From Phoma sp. XZ068 (taxonomy: Eukaryota > Ascomycota > Dothideomycetes > Pleosporales > Didymellaceae): 64,000 nt of DNA. The stretch spans positions 868,001 to 932,000 of the forward strand of contig RBKR01000009.1 in assembly GCA_004835665.1 (NCBI GenBank), given 5' to 3'. Of this stretch, positions 37,001-46,463 are shown in pieces. The notes under the pieces are model-generated. The model did no database searches, had not been told where the DNA came from, and worked only from the letters and a program-made list of their open reading frames with translations. The translations under genes were made by a program, and so were the position numbers. Numbering within the stretch: position 1 is the first letter of the stretch; every line of letters begins with the position of its first letter.

Positions 37001-38421
37001 CTGGTGCAATACATTCAGGACTTCAGGAGAGATTGGAGACCTTAACCAGGCCTGGGATCTGTACTACCAGGTTTTCCGTAAAATTGCACGCCAGTTGCCG
37101 TCGCTCATGTCGCTCGAGCTGCAGTACGTCTCGCCCAAGCTCAAGGACGCCCACGACCTCGAGCTCGCTGTTCCGGGAACATACCAGGTTGGCAAGCCAG
37201 TCATCCGCATCATCTCGTTCGACCCACTCGCTTCTGTCATTCAATCCAAGCAACGTCCTCGTAAGCTGGAAATGCAGGGTAGCGATGGCAAACCTCATAC
37301 CCACATCCTCAAGGGCCACGAAGATATCCGCCAGGACGAGCGTGTCATGCAATTGTTTGGTCTCTGCAACACTCTCCTGTCCAACGACGTCGAGTCACGA
37401 AAGCGACATCTCAACATCCAGCGTTATGCAGCAGTGCCACTTAGCACGCAGTCCGGTCTTCTGGGGTTCGTGCCGAACAGCGACACCCTCCACGTTCTTA
37501 TTAGGGAATACCGTGATAGCAGGAAGATCCTGCTCAACATTGAGCATCGCATTATGCTCCAGATGGCTCCGGACTATGACTGTCTCACTCTCATGCAAAA
37601 GGTTGAAGTCTTCGGATACGCGCTCGACAATACCACCGGCCAAGACTTGTACCGCGTGCTCTGGCTCAAGAGCAAGAGCTCGGAGGCGTGGCTCGATCGA
37701 CGTACAAATTACACGCGCTCGCTTGCCGTCATGTCGATGGTCGGCTATATTCTTGGCCTCGGTGATCGCCATCCGTCCAACTTGATGCTCGATAGGGTCA
37801 CGGGTAAGATCGTACATATCGATTTTGGCGACTGTTTCGAAGTGGCTATGCACCGCGAGAAATATCCCGAACGCGTACCGTTCCGTCTGACGCGCATGTT
37901 GACGTACGCCATGGAGGTTAGCAACATCGAAGGCAGCTACAGGACAACGTGCGAACACGTCATGCGGGTACTGAGAGATAACAAGGAGTCGGTTATGGCC
38001 GTGCTGGAAGCTGTAAGTTACCTCCCTGCGCAAGAGCTTATTGAGTTATGCTAACATCCATCAGTTCATACACGATCCCCTCCTTACTTGGCGTCTGGGC
38101 AACCGCGGCGACTCCCCACCCGAACCCAACTACCCGTCCGAGCGCCGCCAATCCATCATGGGCGATATTACAGACATGGGCTCGATGGTGCGTGGCCGAC
38201 ACCGGTCCAGCATTGCGCCGCCCAATGAAGCGGAAGCCAAGGAAGTGCAGAACGCAAGAGCGCTGCAGGTCTTGTCGCGCGTCAAGGAGAAGCTCACAGG
38301 TAAAGACTTCAGGCCTGGCGAGGAGCTGAACTATCAAATGCAAGTCGATCGCCTGATCAAGGAGGCGACGAATTTGGAGAATCTGTGTCAGCATTACATA
38401 GGATGGTGCAGTTTCTGGTAA
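31006..38421 (+). CDS. TOR: TOR serine/threonine kinase (phosphatidylinositol kinase-related), complete
   Basis: Catalytic core of TORC1/TORC2, controlling translation, autophagy and growth in response to nutrients. Exons are 31006-31067, 31122-31186, 31273-38012 and 38065-38421, giving 2407 residues. N-terminal HEAT repeats fill the first 1100 or so residues and the FAT domain follows. The FRB domain (about 1880-1959) has HEGLEEASRLYF with the conserved Ser (about S1904) whose substitution confers rapamycin resistance in other TORs. The kinase domain contains GDRHPSNLML (Asp about 2206) and HIDFGDCFE (Asp about 2226). The C-terminus is a perfect FATC ending CQHYIGWCSFW. Within FAT, residues about 1611-1660 form an Asn/Gly/Met-rich insertion (NGMNGMTNG...). 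Two small 5' exons precede one giant exon; the last intron cuts just before FATC. It is the only TOR in the window. Confidence 0.98.
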
Positions 38422-39083
38422 GCAGCAGGTGGACCCAGCTTGCACCTCAAGTGGCAAGAGGCGAGATTTAGTATGAATGGCGTATCGTGGGTGGTTGGGG
38501 TATTATTGCATTCGTTGTACCATCACGGCGTACGGTGAGAACAATTGCATTTGCGGGTGTCCTGGTATTAGCGGTGAGGGAGCCAGTTTTGCGGGTCGCA
38601 CATTCTATTCGAATTGTATTAGTCGTCTACATAGTGATTAACCATCGTCATAACGTTCACCAGACTTGCGCGCAACTTCCAATGTACAATGTAAAGTCGA
38701 GGTGGCTCGGCGATATCACGGCAAGCACGGATGACTAGCCAAGTAGTGGATGCGCTATCTCTACGCTCGACAACGCCATTTGCTAGACATGGCTTTGCGA
38801 TGCTCACTTATCTTCCCGCATTCGAGCGCGCGGGGCAATGGTGTGTTGGCGCAGAGCAAGGATGTGTGACGGTCAAGTCGCTCGCCTGTGAGCGTGTGAG
38901 TACAATTCTTCAACTCGCGACCCCACAATCATTGCAAAACAAATCATACGTCATTGCTCCATGTGGTCGATTTAAAGCACTAGCTCCCGCTGGCCGACCA
39001 GTTCTCCTAGCCTAAAGCACGACTGATCCCTACTTGTTTCGTCCTACCAATGCCTCTCGCTACCATCGTTGGACTACCCTACG
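38422..39083. other. 660 bp intergenic region, TOR to TDT transporter
   Basis: TOR 3' UTR and transporter promoter; the leader just before 39084 is C/T-rich. No gene was seen. Confidence 0.5.
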
Positions 39084-40905
39084 ATGAACGAGCGACAAGA
39101 CACGTTCTACACGGCCCGTCTCTCCCCTTCCACACCTGAACCAGCCAGAGCAAGCATAGACAGTGTATCCAGCGCTGCGGACCGCCGGCGCTGGCGAAAC
39201 CATGCTCATGTGCTCACACCTCAGCCGCAGTTTGCAGAGCGGGACCCATTCGACGACTTTACCATCCACGTCCCGCCTTCCACCCGCCGAAAGAGCTTAG
39301 ATGAAAAGACATCCGACGAGAGCGGTGAAGACGCCGTCGAAGCCGAGGAAGAAATCGAACCAAGCACCCGTTATCAAGACCCAAGAGGAGACGCAGTAGA
39401 TACCGGAAATGCCTACCCCAACCAAAGAGAAGAGAAACAGCGAGATATCGAAGACCCAGGAGACTCGCTCTCATCACGCCGCCACACCCGCCTCCCCTGG
39501 CGCGAACGCATCCGCCATTTCACGTGGACATGGTTCTGCCTGACCATGGCGACAGGCGGCATCGCCAACGTGCTCTACGCTGTGCCATTCCGTTTCCCCG
39601 GGCTGTACGCCCTAGGCTGTATTTTCTTCATCGGGAATATGGTGCTCTTCCTGTTCAACATCGCGATGATATCGTGTCGGTTTTACTTCTACCCACGCAC
39701 GTTTCGGGCGAGCTTTTTGCATCCGACAGAGAGTTTGTTTATTCCCGCGGCGATTGTGAGTTTTGGGATCATCATGATGAATATTAGTCAGTATGGGGTT
39801 GGCATGGTGGGAGAGAACAGGTGGCTGCAGCATGTTATGATTGTGTTGTTTTGGGTTGATTGTGCTCTTGCGGTTGCGTTTTCGCTTGGGATTTACTTGA
39901 TTATGTGGGTTTTGTTTTCTTTTTCTTTCACCCCCCCCCCCCCGGTTCCCCTGACATATCTCCACCACAACGATACATACTAATCTGTCTAGGTGGTCAA
40001 CTACAACCTTCACAATCAACCAGATGACGCCTGTATGGATTTTTCCTGCTTACCCTTTACTAATTATCGGCCCACACGCCGGCTCCCTCGCCCCCAAAGT
40101 CTCAGACCCAATCACCGCGCTGCAGATTATCCTCGGCGGCTACATCATCCAAGGTATCGGCTTCCTCGTCAGTCTCATGATCTACGCAGCCTTCATCTAC
40201 CGCCTAATGACACAAAAGCTGCCCAAAGAGTCACTGCGCCCAGGCATGTTCATATCCGTCGGTCCCAGCGGCTTCACAATCGCAGGCGTCGTAACCATGG
40301 GCCAAGAGCTCCCCAAAGTCGTCCCGGCGGATTTCATGGGCGAAGGGAACGGCGAGCTAGCCGGACGAGTCGGCATGATCATGGCGAATTTCATGGGGTT
40401 GTGGCTGTGGGGGCTAGCACTGTGGTTCTTCTTCGTCAGCGTCGCAGCACACTGGTCTTGTGCGAGGCGCGGCAAGATGGACTTCGCTATGACGTGGTAT
40501 TCGTTTGTGTTTCCCAACACAGCGTTGACGACGGCTACGTTTGCTATTGCTCGCGCGCTGAATGGGAATCAGGCGATTAGGTATGTGGGGTGTGCTATGA
40601 CCATTGCGTTGATCTTGATGTGGATGTTTGTGGTGGTTATGAATGTTCGGGCGGTGATTATCCACCAGATTCTTTGGCCGGAGAAGCAGGAGGATAGGAC
40701 AGAGGGTGGGTGGAAACAGCAGACTGCGGATGAGCAGAGGAGGAGGGTTGTTGAAGGAGAGAGTGCGATGGGTAGAATTGTGAGGACTGTTAGTCGTAGA
40801 GGAGTGGAAGGGACGAGTGTAGCTGCAAAGCCGGCGAGGTCGCAGACGTATAACGGGCAGAGGAGAAGACAGTGGAGTTTTGTGAGTAATAGGGAGGCAA
40901 GATGA
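39084..40905 (+). CDS. TDT-family transporter (C4-dicarboxylate/malate or SLAC1/sulfite-efflux type)
   Basis: Integral plasma-membrane protein of 577 residues. Exons are 39084-39904 and 39993-40905, split by an 88-nt intron that contains 13 consecutive C. The first 145 residues are hydrophilic and acidic, probably cytosolic. About ten hydrophobic segments follow, starting FTWTWFCLTMATGGIANVLY. Family-typical blocks are PVWIFPAYPLLIIGPHAG and GMFISVGPSGFTIAG. The C-terminal tail is basic. These blocks match the Mae1/SLAC1 (voltage-dependent anion channel/C4-dicarboxylate) fold and place it nearer malic-acid transporter homologues than Ssu1 in my judgement, but the substrate cannot be assigned from sequence alone. 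The true ATG is 39084; the frame is open slightly further upstream without an ATG. Confidence 0.85.
39931..39943 (+). repeat. poly-C tract (13 C) inside the transporter intron
   Basis: Thirteen consecutive C lie between a T-rich stretch and GGTTCCCC, within the 88-nt intron 39905-39992. Such a run is prone to length variation and to sequencing error. Confidence 0.9.
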
Positions 40906-41398
40906 CCGTGTGTCGTCGTTTCCTGTTGTACAAAGCATACTATTATGGCGTCAGATATAATTAGTGTAGGTGGACCCAGACTAATAGGATTTAGCCGTGA
41001 ACTCAACATCCTTATCTTGCTTATATTAACCGATTAACGTAGTTGCGTCGAATTGGTAGGTCCTGCGTTTCATTCACTGTATGAACTACTTATGCCTACG
41101 ACTACAGTACCTTTTTCTTTGCACTAGGCTCGAATTAACGGCTCTGAGGCGCAGTGCAGAAGCGCGAGTTGGAACAACGGGGCGTCGAATCAGCTTGACG
41201 GCCCCCTGCAGCCTTCAACTCAGCTCAGCCTTCCACACTTCATCTGAAATCTACGCTTTAAATCAAATCACTTTCAACATCCTTCAACAAGAAATTTCAG
41301 CATAATTACGTTCTGGCTAGTGCTGGTGTACACATTGTCAAGATCTCACGCACAAGCTGTAGTCTGCGACATCGTCGGTAGTCCTGCAACATAGCATC
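40906..41398. other. 493 bp intergenic region upstream of the chimeric kinase gene
   Basis: More AT-rich than its surroundings. It holds the transporter 3' end and the presumed promoter of the chimeric gene. No gene or repeat boundary could be recognised. Confidence 0.5.
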
Positions 41399-43546
41399 AT
41401 GGCCAAGAAGCGGAAGGGTAACACTACGAAACAACACACAGTTGGGACCGCCGACTCTCCGCCTCAGACCGACCAGCCCGTGGATGCGATCCGCACTGAT
41501 TACTATTCCACAAACTCGAGAGCCGTTGTGCCCCCGAAGAAGAGCTCAGCTATCGTCATCAAGAACGCGGCCGGAGAGGTTGTCGACTTCAAGTCTATGG
41601 GAGCCCCCTCACCCGCACCTAAGGCCGCGTCTGTGGTACCTGCTCAGTCTAAGTCTCCTGCTGCTGCTCGAACGCTGCCTCGTGGCATCCCTAGGGCCTC
41701 CTCATGGGTAGATACCAGGACTGACAGCCAGAAGAAGGCCGATTCTCTTAAGCTGTTCCAGGAGAGGTCCCGTACTCAAGAGGAGGCTAACAAGAAGGCC
41801 AAGGAAGAAGCCGAAGCCGCAGCCGCCGCTGACCAGGCTGAGGCAGAAAAGCGTCGCAAAGAGGACGATGAATTGGAGCGCATGATCGCCGAGATGGAAG
41901 AAGCAGAGCGGATGCAAGAGGAAGAGGAGAAGCGTTTGGATGAGAAACGGAGGCGCAAGAAAATTGCAGACGCTATTCAGGCTGATAAAGAAATCAGGGC
42001 TGAAGACGACGCTCTGCGCAAAGCCGAGCGTGACGCTGAAGCTGCTGAGCTCGCCCGAGAGACTGGTGTTGCCTACAGGATCCGTAAACCTGAGCAGAAT
42101 GTCGAACGCAAAGCTGTGAAACACGGCGAATCTGGATTAGTTGTGAGGAAGCCCGTTACTGATATACCCGTAGAGGTAAGAGATGTTAAATGGGAGGCTA
42201 AAGACAAGGCTGAAGCCAAGACTGCGGCTGAAGCTGGGAAGCACAAAGAGAATGTGGAGTTTGGGCCTCATGTTATTAAGATGGATGTAGTGCAAGAAGA
42301 TGAAGAGCGATTCCATGATATGGCTGAAGAAGCAGAGCACGGAAGGGATAAAGAAATCGAGCGTATGATTTCTGAAGGAGAGGCGGAAGTAAGGACGCTA
42401 TCAGAAACGAAGAGAATTCTTGCTGAAGAGCGCAGGAAGGCAAGAGAGCGCAAGAAGGCAGAAGAGGCGGCCATGGCTGCTGAGTCTCGTTCCCTCACAG
42501 CTGGCGACAAGATTAAGGCCCAAGCAGAGCCACTTAATTTACCTATTCGCATCATTTCGGGTGAATACTTGGATCTTAGTCATCTAGGCAAGACCGGTGC
42601 GTCTATGCTGCCCTACGTATACGTCAGAGACTTAGGCTTGGGAGGAAGTGCGAATGTTGTCATGGTCAAGGACGCAAACACTGGCAGATGTTACGCCCGG
42701 AAATCGTTTAGGAACATCTATGCCCGTAATATGCAACTTGTCAAAACTAGGCTGCATAACGAGATCTGGATCATGCAGCGGCTAGCATCACACCATCATT
42801 TTGTCAAGTTACACGCGACTATTATCATGGGGAGAAACTTCACCCTTTATCTCGAACCAGTTGCGACGGATGGAGATCTGGCAGAATTCCTGCAAAACTA
42901 CCGAGACGACTTAAGTTCTCAACACGAAGATGCAGCACAAACGTCATTCCTGGAAAGAGCCTTCAGTTGTCTTGCTTCTGGCTTAGCCTTTATGCACCAG
43001 CAGACCATCAGACACAAGGACATCAAACCACAAAACATTCTGGTACACAAAGGGGAACATGGACTCACCCTGCTATATACAGATTTTGGGTTATCGTCTG
43101 AGTTCGGAGATGCAGCACAAGGTACAACCACTGGAGTTGTCCAGGGTACGACAACAAGATACTGTGCACTGGAAGTGATAGAAGGCCGCAAACGCAACGC
43201 CACATCTGATGTGTTTTCTCTGGGGTGTGTATACATTGAGATTGCAGCAGCTCTTGACCCCACCAGCGTTAGCACAGCCATGCTCGATGGCCCATTTCAC
43301 GAGACTATCTCAGATTGGCCAAACCAGGATCTGGCTAGCAGCCCTCTCGGACGAATGATACAACTCATGACCAGCGCCGACACCACGATAAGGCCCCCTG
43401 CGCGCCACGTCCTCAGCGGACTTATATTTGACTGTCAATTGATATCTTGCTCGCTGTGCTTGAGGCAGTTGGCTAATTTCGGCATCAATTTTAATTTAGT
43501 AGGTCCGTCTGGAACAATCCTCGAGCCACCCAGCCAAGCCAGTTGA
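41399..43546 (+). CDS. chimeric protein: eIF4G-derived Lys/Glu/Ala-rich segment fused to a Ser/Thr protein kinase domain
   Basis: Single-exon gene of 715 residues. Residues about 46-240 follow the middle of eIF4G: KKSSAIVIKNAAGEVVDFKS, then SPAPK, PAQSKSPA, the ELERMIAEMEE coiled coil and ALRKAERDAEAAELAR. Residues about 317-381 are a second, more diverged eIF4G-like block ending AGDKIKAQ. A kinase domain spans about 405-675. It has glycine loop GLGGSANV (413-420), Lys435 in YARKSF, Glu455 in the alpha-C helix, and catalytic loop HKDIKPQNIL with Asp541 and Asn546. It also has DFG (562-564), ALE in place of APE (590-592) and SDVFSLGC. All catalytic residues are present, so it may be active; HKD replaces HRD. 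The eIF4E-binding motif and MIF4G domain of eIF4G are absent. The parent eIF4G gene lies at 1-3086 on the opposite strand. The function is unknown to me. Confidence 0.85.
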   Translation: MAKKRKGNTTKQHTVGTADSPPQTDQPVDAIRTDYYSTNSRAVVPPKKSSAIVIKNAAGEVVDFKSMGAPSPAPKAASVVPAQSKSPAAARTLPRGIPRASSWVDTRTDSQKKADSLKLFQERSRTQEEANKKAKEEAEAAAAADQAEAEKRRKEDDELERMIAEMEEAERMQEEEEKRLDEKRRRKKIADAIQADKEIRAEDDALRKAERDAEAAELARETGVAYRIRKPEQNVERKAVKHGESGLVVRKPVTDIPVEVRDVKWEAKDKAEAKTAAEAGKHKENVEFGPHVIKMDVVQEDEERFHDMAEEAEHGRDKEIERMISEGEAEVRTLSETKRILAEERRKARERKKAEEAAMAAESRSLTAGDKIKAQAEPLNLPIRIISGEYLDLSHLGKTGASMLPYVYVRDLGLGGSANVVMVKDANTGRCYARKSFRNIYARNMQLVKTRLHNEIWIMQRLASHHHFVKLHATIIMGRNFTLYLEPVATDGDLAEFLQNYRDDLSSQHEDAAQTSFLERAFSCLASGLAFMHQQTIRHKDIKPQNILVHKGEHGLTLLYTDFGLSSEFGDAAQGTTTGVVQGTTTRYCALEVIEGRKRNATSDVFSLGCVYIEIAAALDPTSVSTAMLDGPFHETISDWPNQDLASSPLGRMIQLMTSADTTIRPPARHVLSGLIFDCQLISCSLCLRQLANFGINFNLVGPSGTILEPPSQAS
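41534..42118 (+). other. eIF4G-homologous block 1 in the chimeric kinase gene
   Basis: Codes residues 46-240. The 96 bases 41567-41662 align without gaps to the complement of 1332-1427 in eIF4G with 14 mismatches by hand count (about 85% identity). The later coiled-coil part aligns with gaps, shortened relative to eIF4G, and ends with PEQ..ER.A, matching eIF4G near 690-720. Confidence 0.85.
42347..42541 (+). other. eIF4G-homologous block 2 in the chimeric kinase gene
   Basis: Codes residues 317-381. The order EIERMISE, ILAEERRK, KKAEEAAM and AGDKIKAQ matches eIF4G EFERMVAE, FAEEQKLK, KKAEEAAK and AGDKIKAQ. Block 1 lacks the AGDKIKAQ sequence at the equivalent place, so the two blocks are complementary rather than one simple recent copy of the other. 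Confidence 0.65.
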
Positions 43547-43694
43547 CACACATCGTTCTGTTTGGAGGAGGCTGTTTTCTGATTACCCAGGCACGATAGT
43601 TCTAATCATCATCACATACGCATCAATGGTACGTAATAGACATACACATCGGATACCATAGATATGCAAATGGACATGCCGCAGCAAAATATAG

Positions 43695-44460
43695 CTAATC
43701 CTTCTTCTCGCTTTTCTTTGGTGACAGCTCATCGACAATGTTGTTGGGGTCTTTCCAGGCCAAAGCCACATACTTTGTGTGACTGCCTCGTGCAAACACC
43801 TCGCCCTTGCTGTTGCTGAAGTTGATCGACGTGTATGCCAGCGTTTTGCCAACTGCATGTGGTCAGTTTTGTGCACTGGTGGCAGGCGTGACTTAAACAT
43901 ACATTTGTCGCATGTGACCTCAGCCTTGATCAAGTCACCAATCTTGCCTCCCGATGACAAGTATGTCACGTTGAGATCGGTCGACACACCCGTAGCAAAG
44001 AGTCCTCGAGATGCTACAGCAAGAGAACCTCCAAGGTCTACCATACTGGCTATTGTACCTCCATGGAGGATGTTCAGGCGGTTCTATACATTCATGAGTA
44101 TCTCTAGATCTAGCCTGCTGGGGTAGTTCGTACAGTGTGCTCCTTTTGGATGTCGAGCTCGAACTTGACGCGTCCGGGAGTTGCTGATGTCACGCGGAGC
44201 TAGCAACAACAGTATTAGTTCGGATCTTCTTTAATGTTTACACTCAAAATCCAAAAGAAATACTTACGCCATCTAGTAATCTGCAAGGGTGTTGGTATTA
44301 GCTACGAGTTATCACAGTGAGTCCATGTAGTGTACCTCGGCTCCAGCCCTGAGTTCGCGCGAAACGACTCCCAAACCTGATCAATTGATTAGCCTCAGCT
44401 CTCATCTTATATCGGAGGTATATATGAGCTTACCGATCTGACGAACTTGAGCGCAGGCAT
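43695..44460 (-). CDS. hotdog-fold acyl-CoA thioesterase (ACOT13/THEM2-like)
   Basis: Small thioesterase of 161 residues, predicted to hydrolyse acyl-CoA. Its relatives include human ACOT13 and bacterial PaaI-type enzymes. The six exons are 44460-44434, 44376-44336, 44280-44268 (13 nt), 44199-44134, 44083-43903 and 43852-43695. The diagnostic hotdog block is NRLNILHGGTIASMVDLGG, containing the HGG motif. It is followed by GVSTDLNVTYLSSGGKIGD, GKTLAYTSINF and a terminal GSHTKYVAL. A 13-nt micro-exon encodes about four residues (LLDG). No N-terminal targeting signal is obvious; MPALKFVRS with few acidic residues could be weakly mitochondrial. It is divergent from Tfb2 across 284 bp. Confidence 0.9.
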
Positions 44461-44744
44461 CTTTGCAACTTCACCCCGCGTTATTGGAGAGGGACGGCGG
44501 TTGCTCCGCTCGGCAATTGCTCGAAGCTCTGGGAGAGCTAAGAGCTGATTAGACAAGAGGTGGAGCCCCACACGTCCACTCCGCTCCGCCCTTGGCGCGT
44601 TCATCGATGATAGCTGCCTTCCTCGAGCCCTTTGAACGTCACCTTTCGCTACCAAAACCGCGCAACCGACGCGTAAGGTCCGCCGTCCTATTTCAGGACG
44701 ATGATACCACGATAGTACGCCGACCGTCAACTTCTAAATTAACA
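44461..44744. promoter_or_regulatory. divergent promoter region, thioesterase (-) / Tfb2 (+)
   Basis: 284 bp separate the two start codons in head-to-head orientation. The Tfb2 frame stays open upstream for about 50 codons, but the start at 44745 (MSVASSSQALEYL) fits the family. Confidence 0.6.
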
Positions 44745-46258
44745 ATGTCGGTGGCATCCTCTTCCCAGGCGCTCGAGTATCTCCAAGGTCTGCCGCTGCA
44801 GACGCACAGGAAGCTCTATGAGGCACCTGCAACCGTTCTGGCGGTTTTTCGCTGCATGCTGCCACATCTAGGTAAGTAAAGTTAAACCAAGGCTGCTGGT
44901 TTCAACAGCTGAGACATATAAATAGCGAAAACACTCGTAATGGCGATGCTCTACATGCCCGCTTCTTTCCCCGATGCGCAACTCAAGGCTTGGTTCAAAC
45001 CAGGTGCCACACGAGACAAAGAGCATGCCATGTTCACCCTCACACAACTCCACATCCTCGACACTACACAAGAAGCCGACCGCTCGAAATCATACTCGCT
45101 CTCTCCTGGCTTTCAGCGCAGCCTGCGACATGCTCTAGAAGGGTCGGGCAAGGACGGCTCATTTGGTGTTTCTGCCACAAAGGAGGAGAGTAGAGGTGAG
45201 AGAAGAGTCAGTGTCAATTTCCTGGATGAGTATGCGCAAGCGCAATGGGAGACCATCCTGTTCTACATGGTCGGCGGTGCCGCAGGTGTGGACGTCAAGT
45301 CAGATGTCGGAGCAGGGACTAAGAAGCTACTGCACGCCGGAGACCTCGTCAGGACCTTCCACGGAGCACCTCGAATTACCAAAGAGGGCTTTACCTTTGT
45401 ACTGCAAGAGACAAATGCCCAGGTCTGGAATCTGTTGATTGTGTACCTGAAAATGGTCAACGATGTAAGTCCGGCCGATTCGTACCCATGTGGGTTGGAG
45501 GTGCTCACATACAATAGCTCGGCATGAACGAAACAGACGTCCTCTCCTTCCTTTTCATGCTCGGATCCCTCGAACTGGGCCAAGCGTACTCCACATCGAC
45601 TCTCTCCCCAACACAATTACAGATGCTCGACGACCTCTCCGCGATGGGTATTGTATACCGCTCCTCCAAAGATGCCAAAGTCTTCTACCCAACTCGCCTC
45701 GCCACAACCCTAACTTCCGAGTCCGGCGGCCTCAATACCTCCGGCAACACAAGCTCCGGTAGCGGTGCTGCTAACCAAGGGTTCATCATTATCGAAACAA
45801 ACTACCGCCTCTATGCATACACAAACTCTCTGATTCAGATCGCCATCATATCGCTGTTCTGCAAACTGCAACACCGCTTCCCAAACCTCATATCGGGGAA
45901 GCTGACAAAAGAGTCTGTCCACAAGGCCGTGTCGCAGGGAATTACATCCCAGCAAATCATCTCATATCTGACAACATACGCGCATCCGCAGATGCAAAAG
46001 AACAAGACCTTCATTCCTCCCACAGTCATGGATCAGATCAGACTGTGGGAGTACGAAGGCGAACGAGTAGAAACGACGAGCGGGTACTTGATGCGCGAGT
46101 TTGCGACCCAGGCCGAGTACGCGGATGTGAAGAACTACGCTGATTCGTGCGGAGTGCTACGGTGGAGTAACAACGAGAAGAGGATATTCTTCGTCAGCCA
46201 TGTGGAGCAGGTGAGTGTGTATCTGAAGTCAAGGAAGGAGAGGATGGGGCCAAGGTAA
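44745..46258 (+). CDS. TFB2: TFIIH core subunit Tfb2 (p52/GTF2H4)
   Basis: Subunit of the general transcription and repair factor TFIIH, which regulates the XPB/Ssl2 ATPase. Exons are 44745-44871, 44926-45464 and 45518-46258, giving 468 residues. The N-terminus YLQGLPLQTHRKLYEAPATVLAVFRCMLPHLAKTLVMAML is family-typical. The middle block includes AQWETILFYMVGG, and the C-terminal part has GFIIIETNYRLYAYTNSLIQIAIISLF and VLRWSNNEKRIFFVS, as in p52. A Ser/Gly-rich loop (about residues 295-310) is low complexity. A GTGAGT after codon VEQ near the end could be a donor, but the unspliced tail looks coding, so the read-through end was kept. It converges on Aquarius with about 205 bp between. Confidence 0.92.
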
Positions 46259-46463
46259 CATGCCCCAGCCCGAGTGCATGGACATGAAGCATGGACGGCG
46301 CATGGCGTACTGCAGACTGGAAATACCACCTGAGCTTTAGGGCACCTTATAGATGAAGAAAAAGATTTACATGTCTTTGTCGAATTGGTATCTTTATATG
46401 GGAATCACCCAAGTCAAACGCTGCATCAACGCCGCTGAATGCCTACTTTTACACCCTGCAAAT

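Noticed and set aside
46195..46258. Extra intron at the 3' end of Tfb2 (GTGAGT after VEQ)
   Set aside because: The unspliced tail reads as a plausible p52 C-terminus and ends soon after; no good acceptor/continuation was found.
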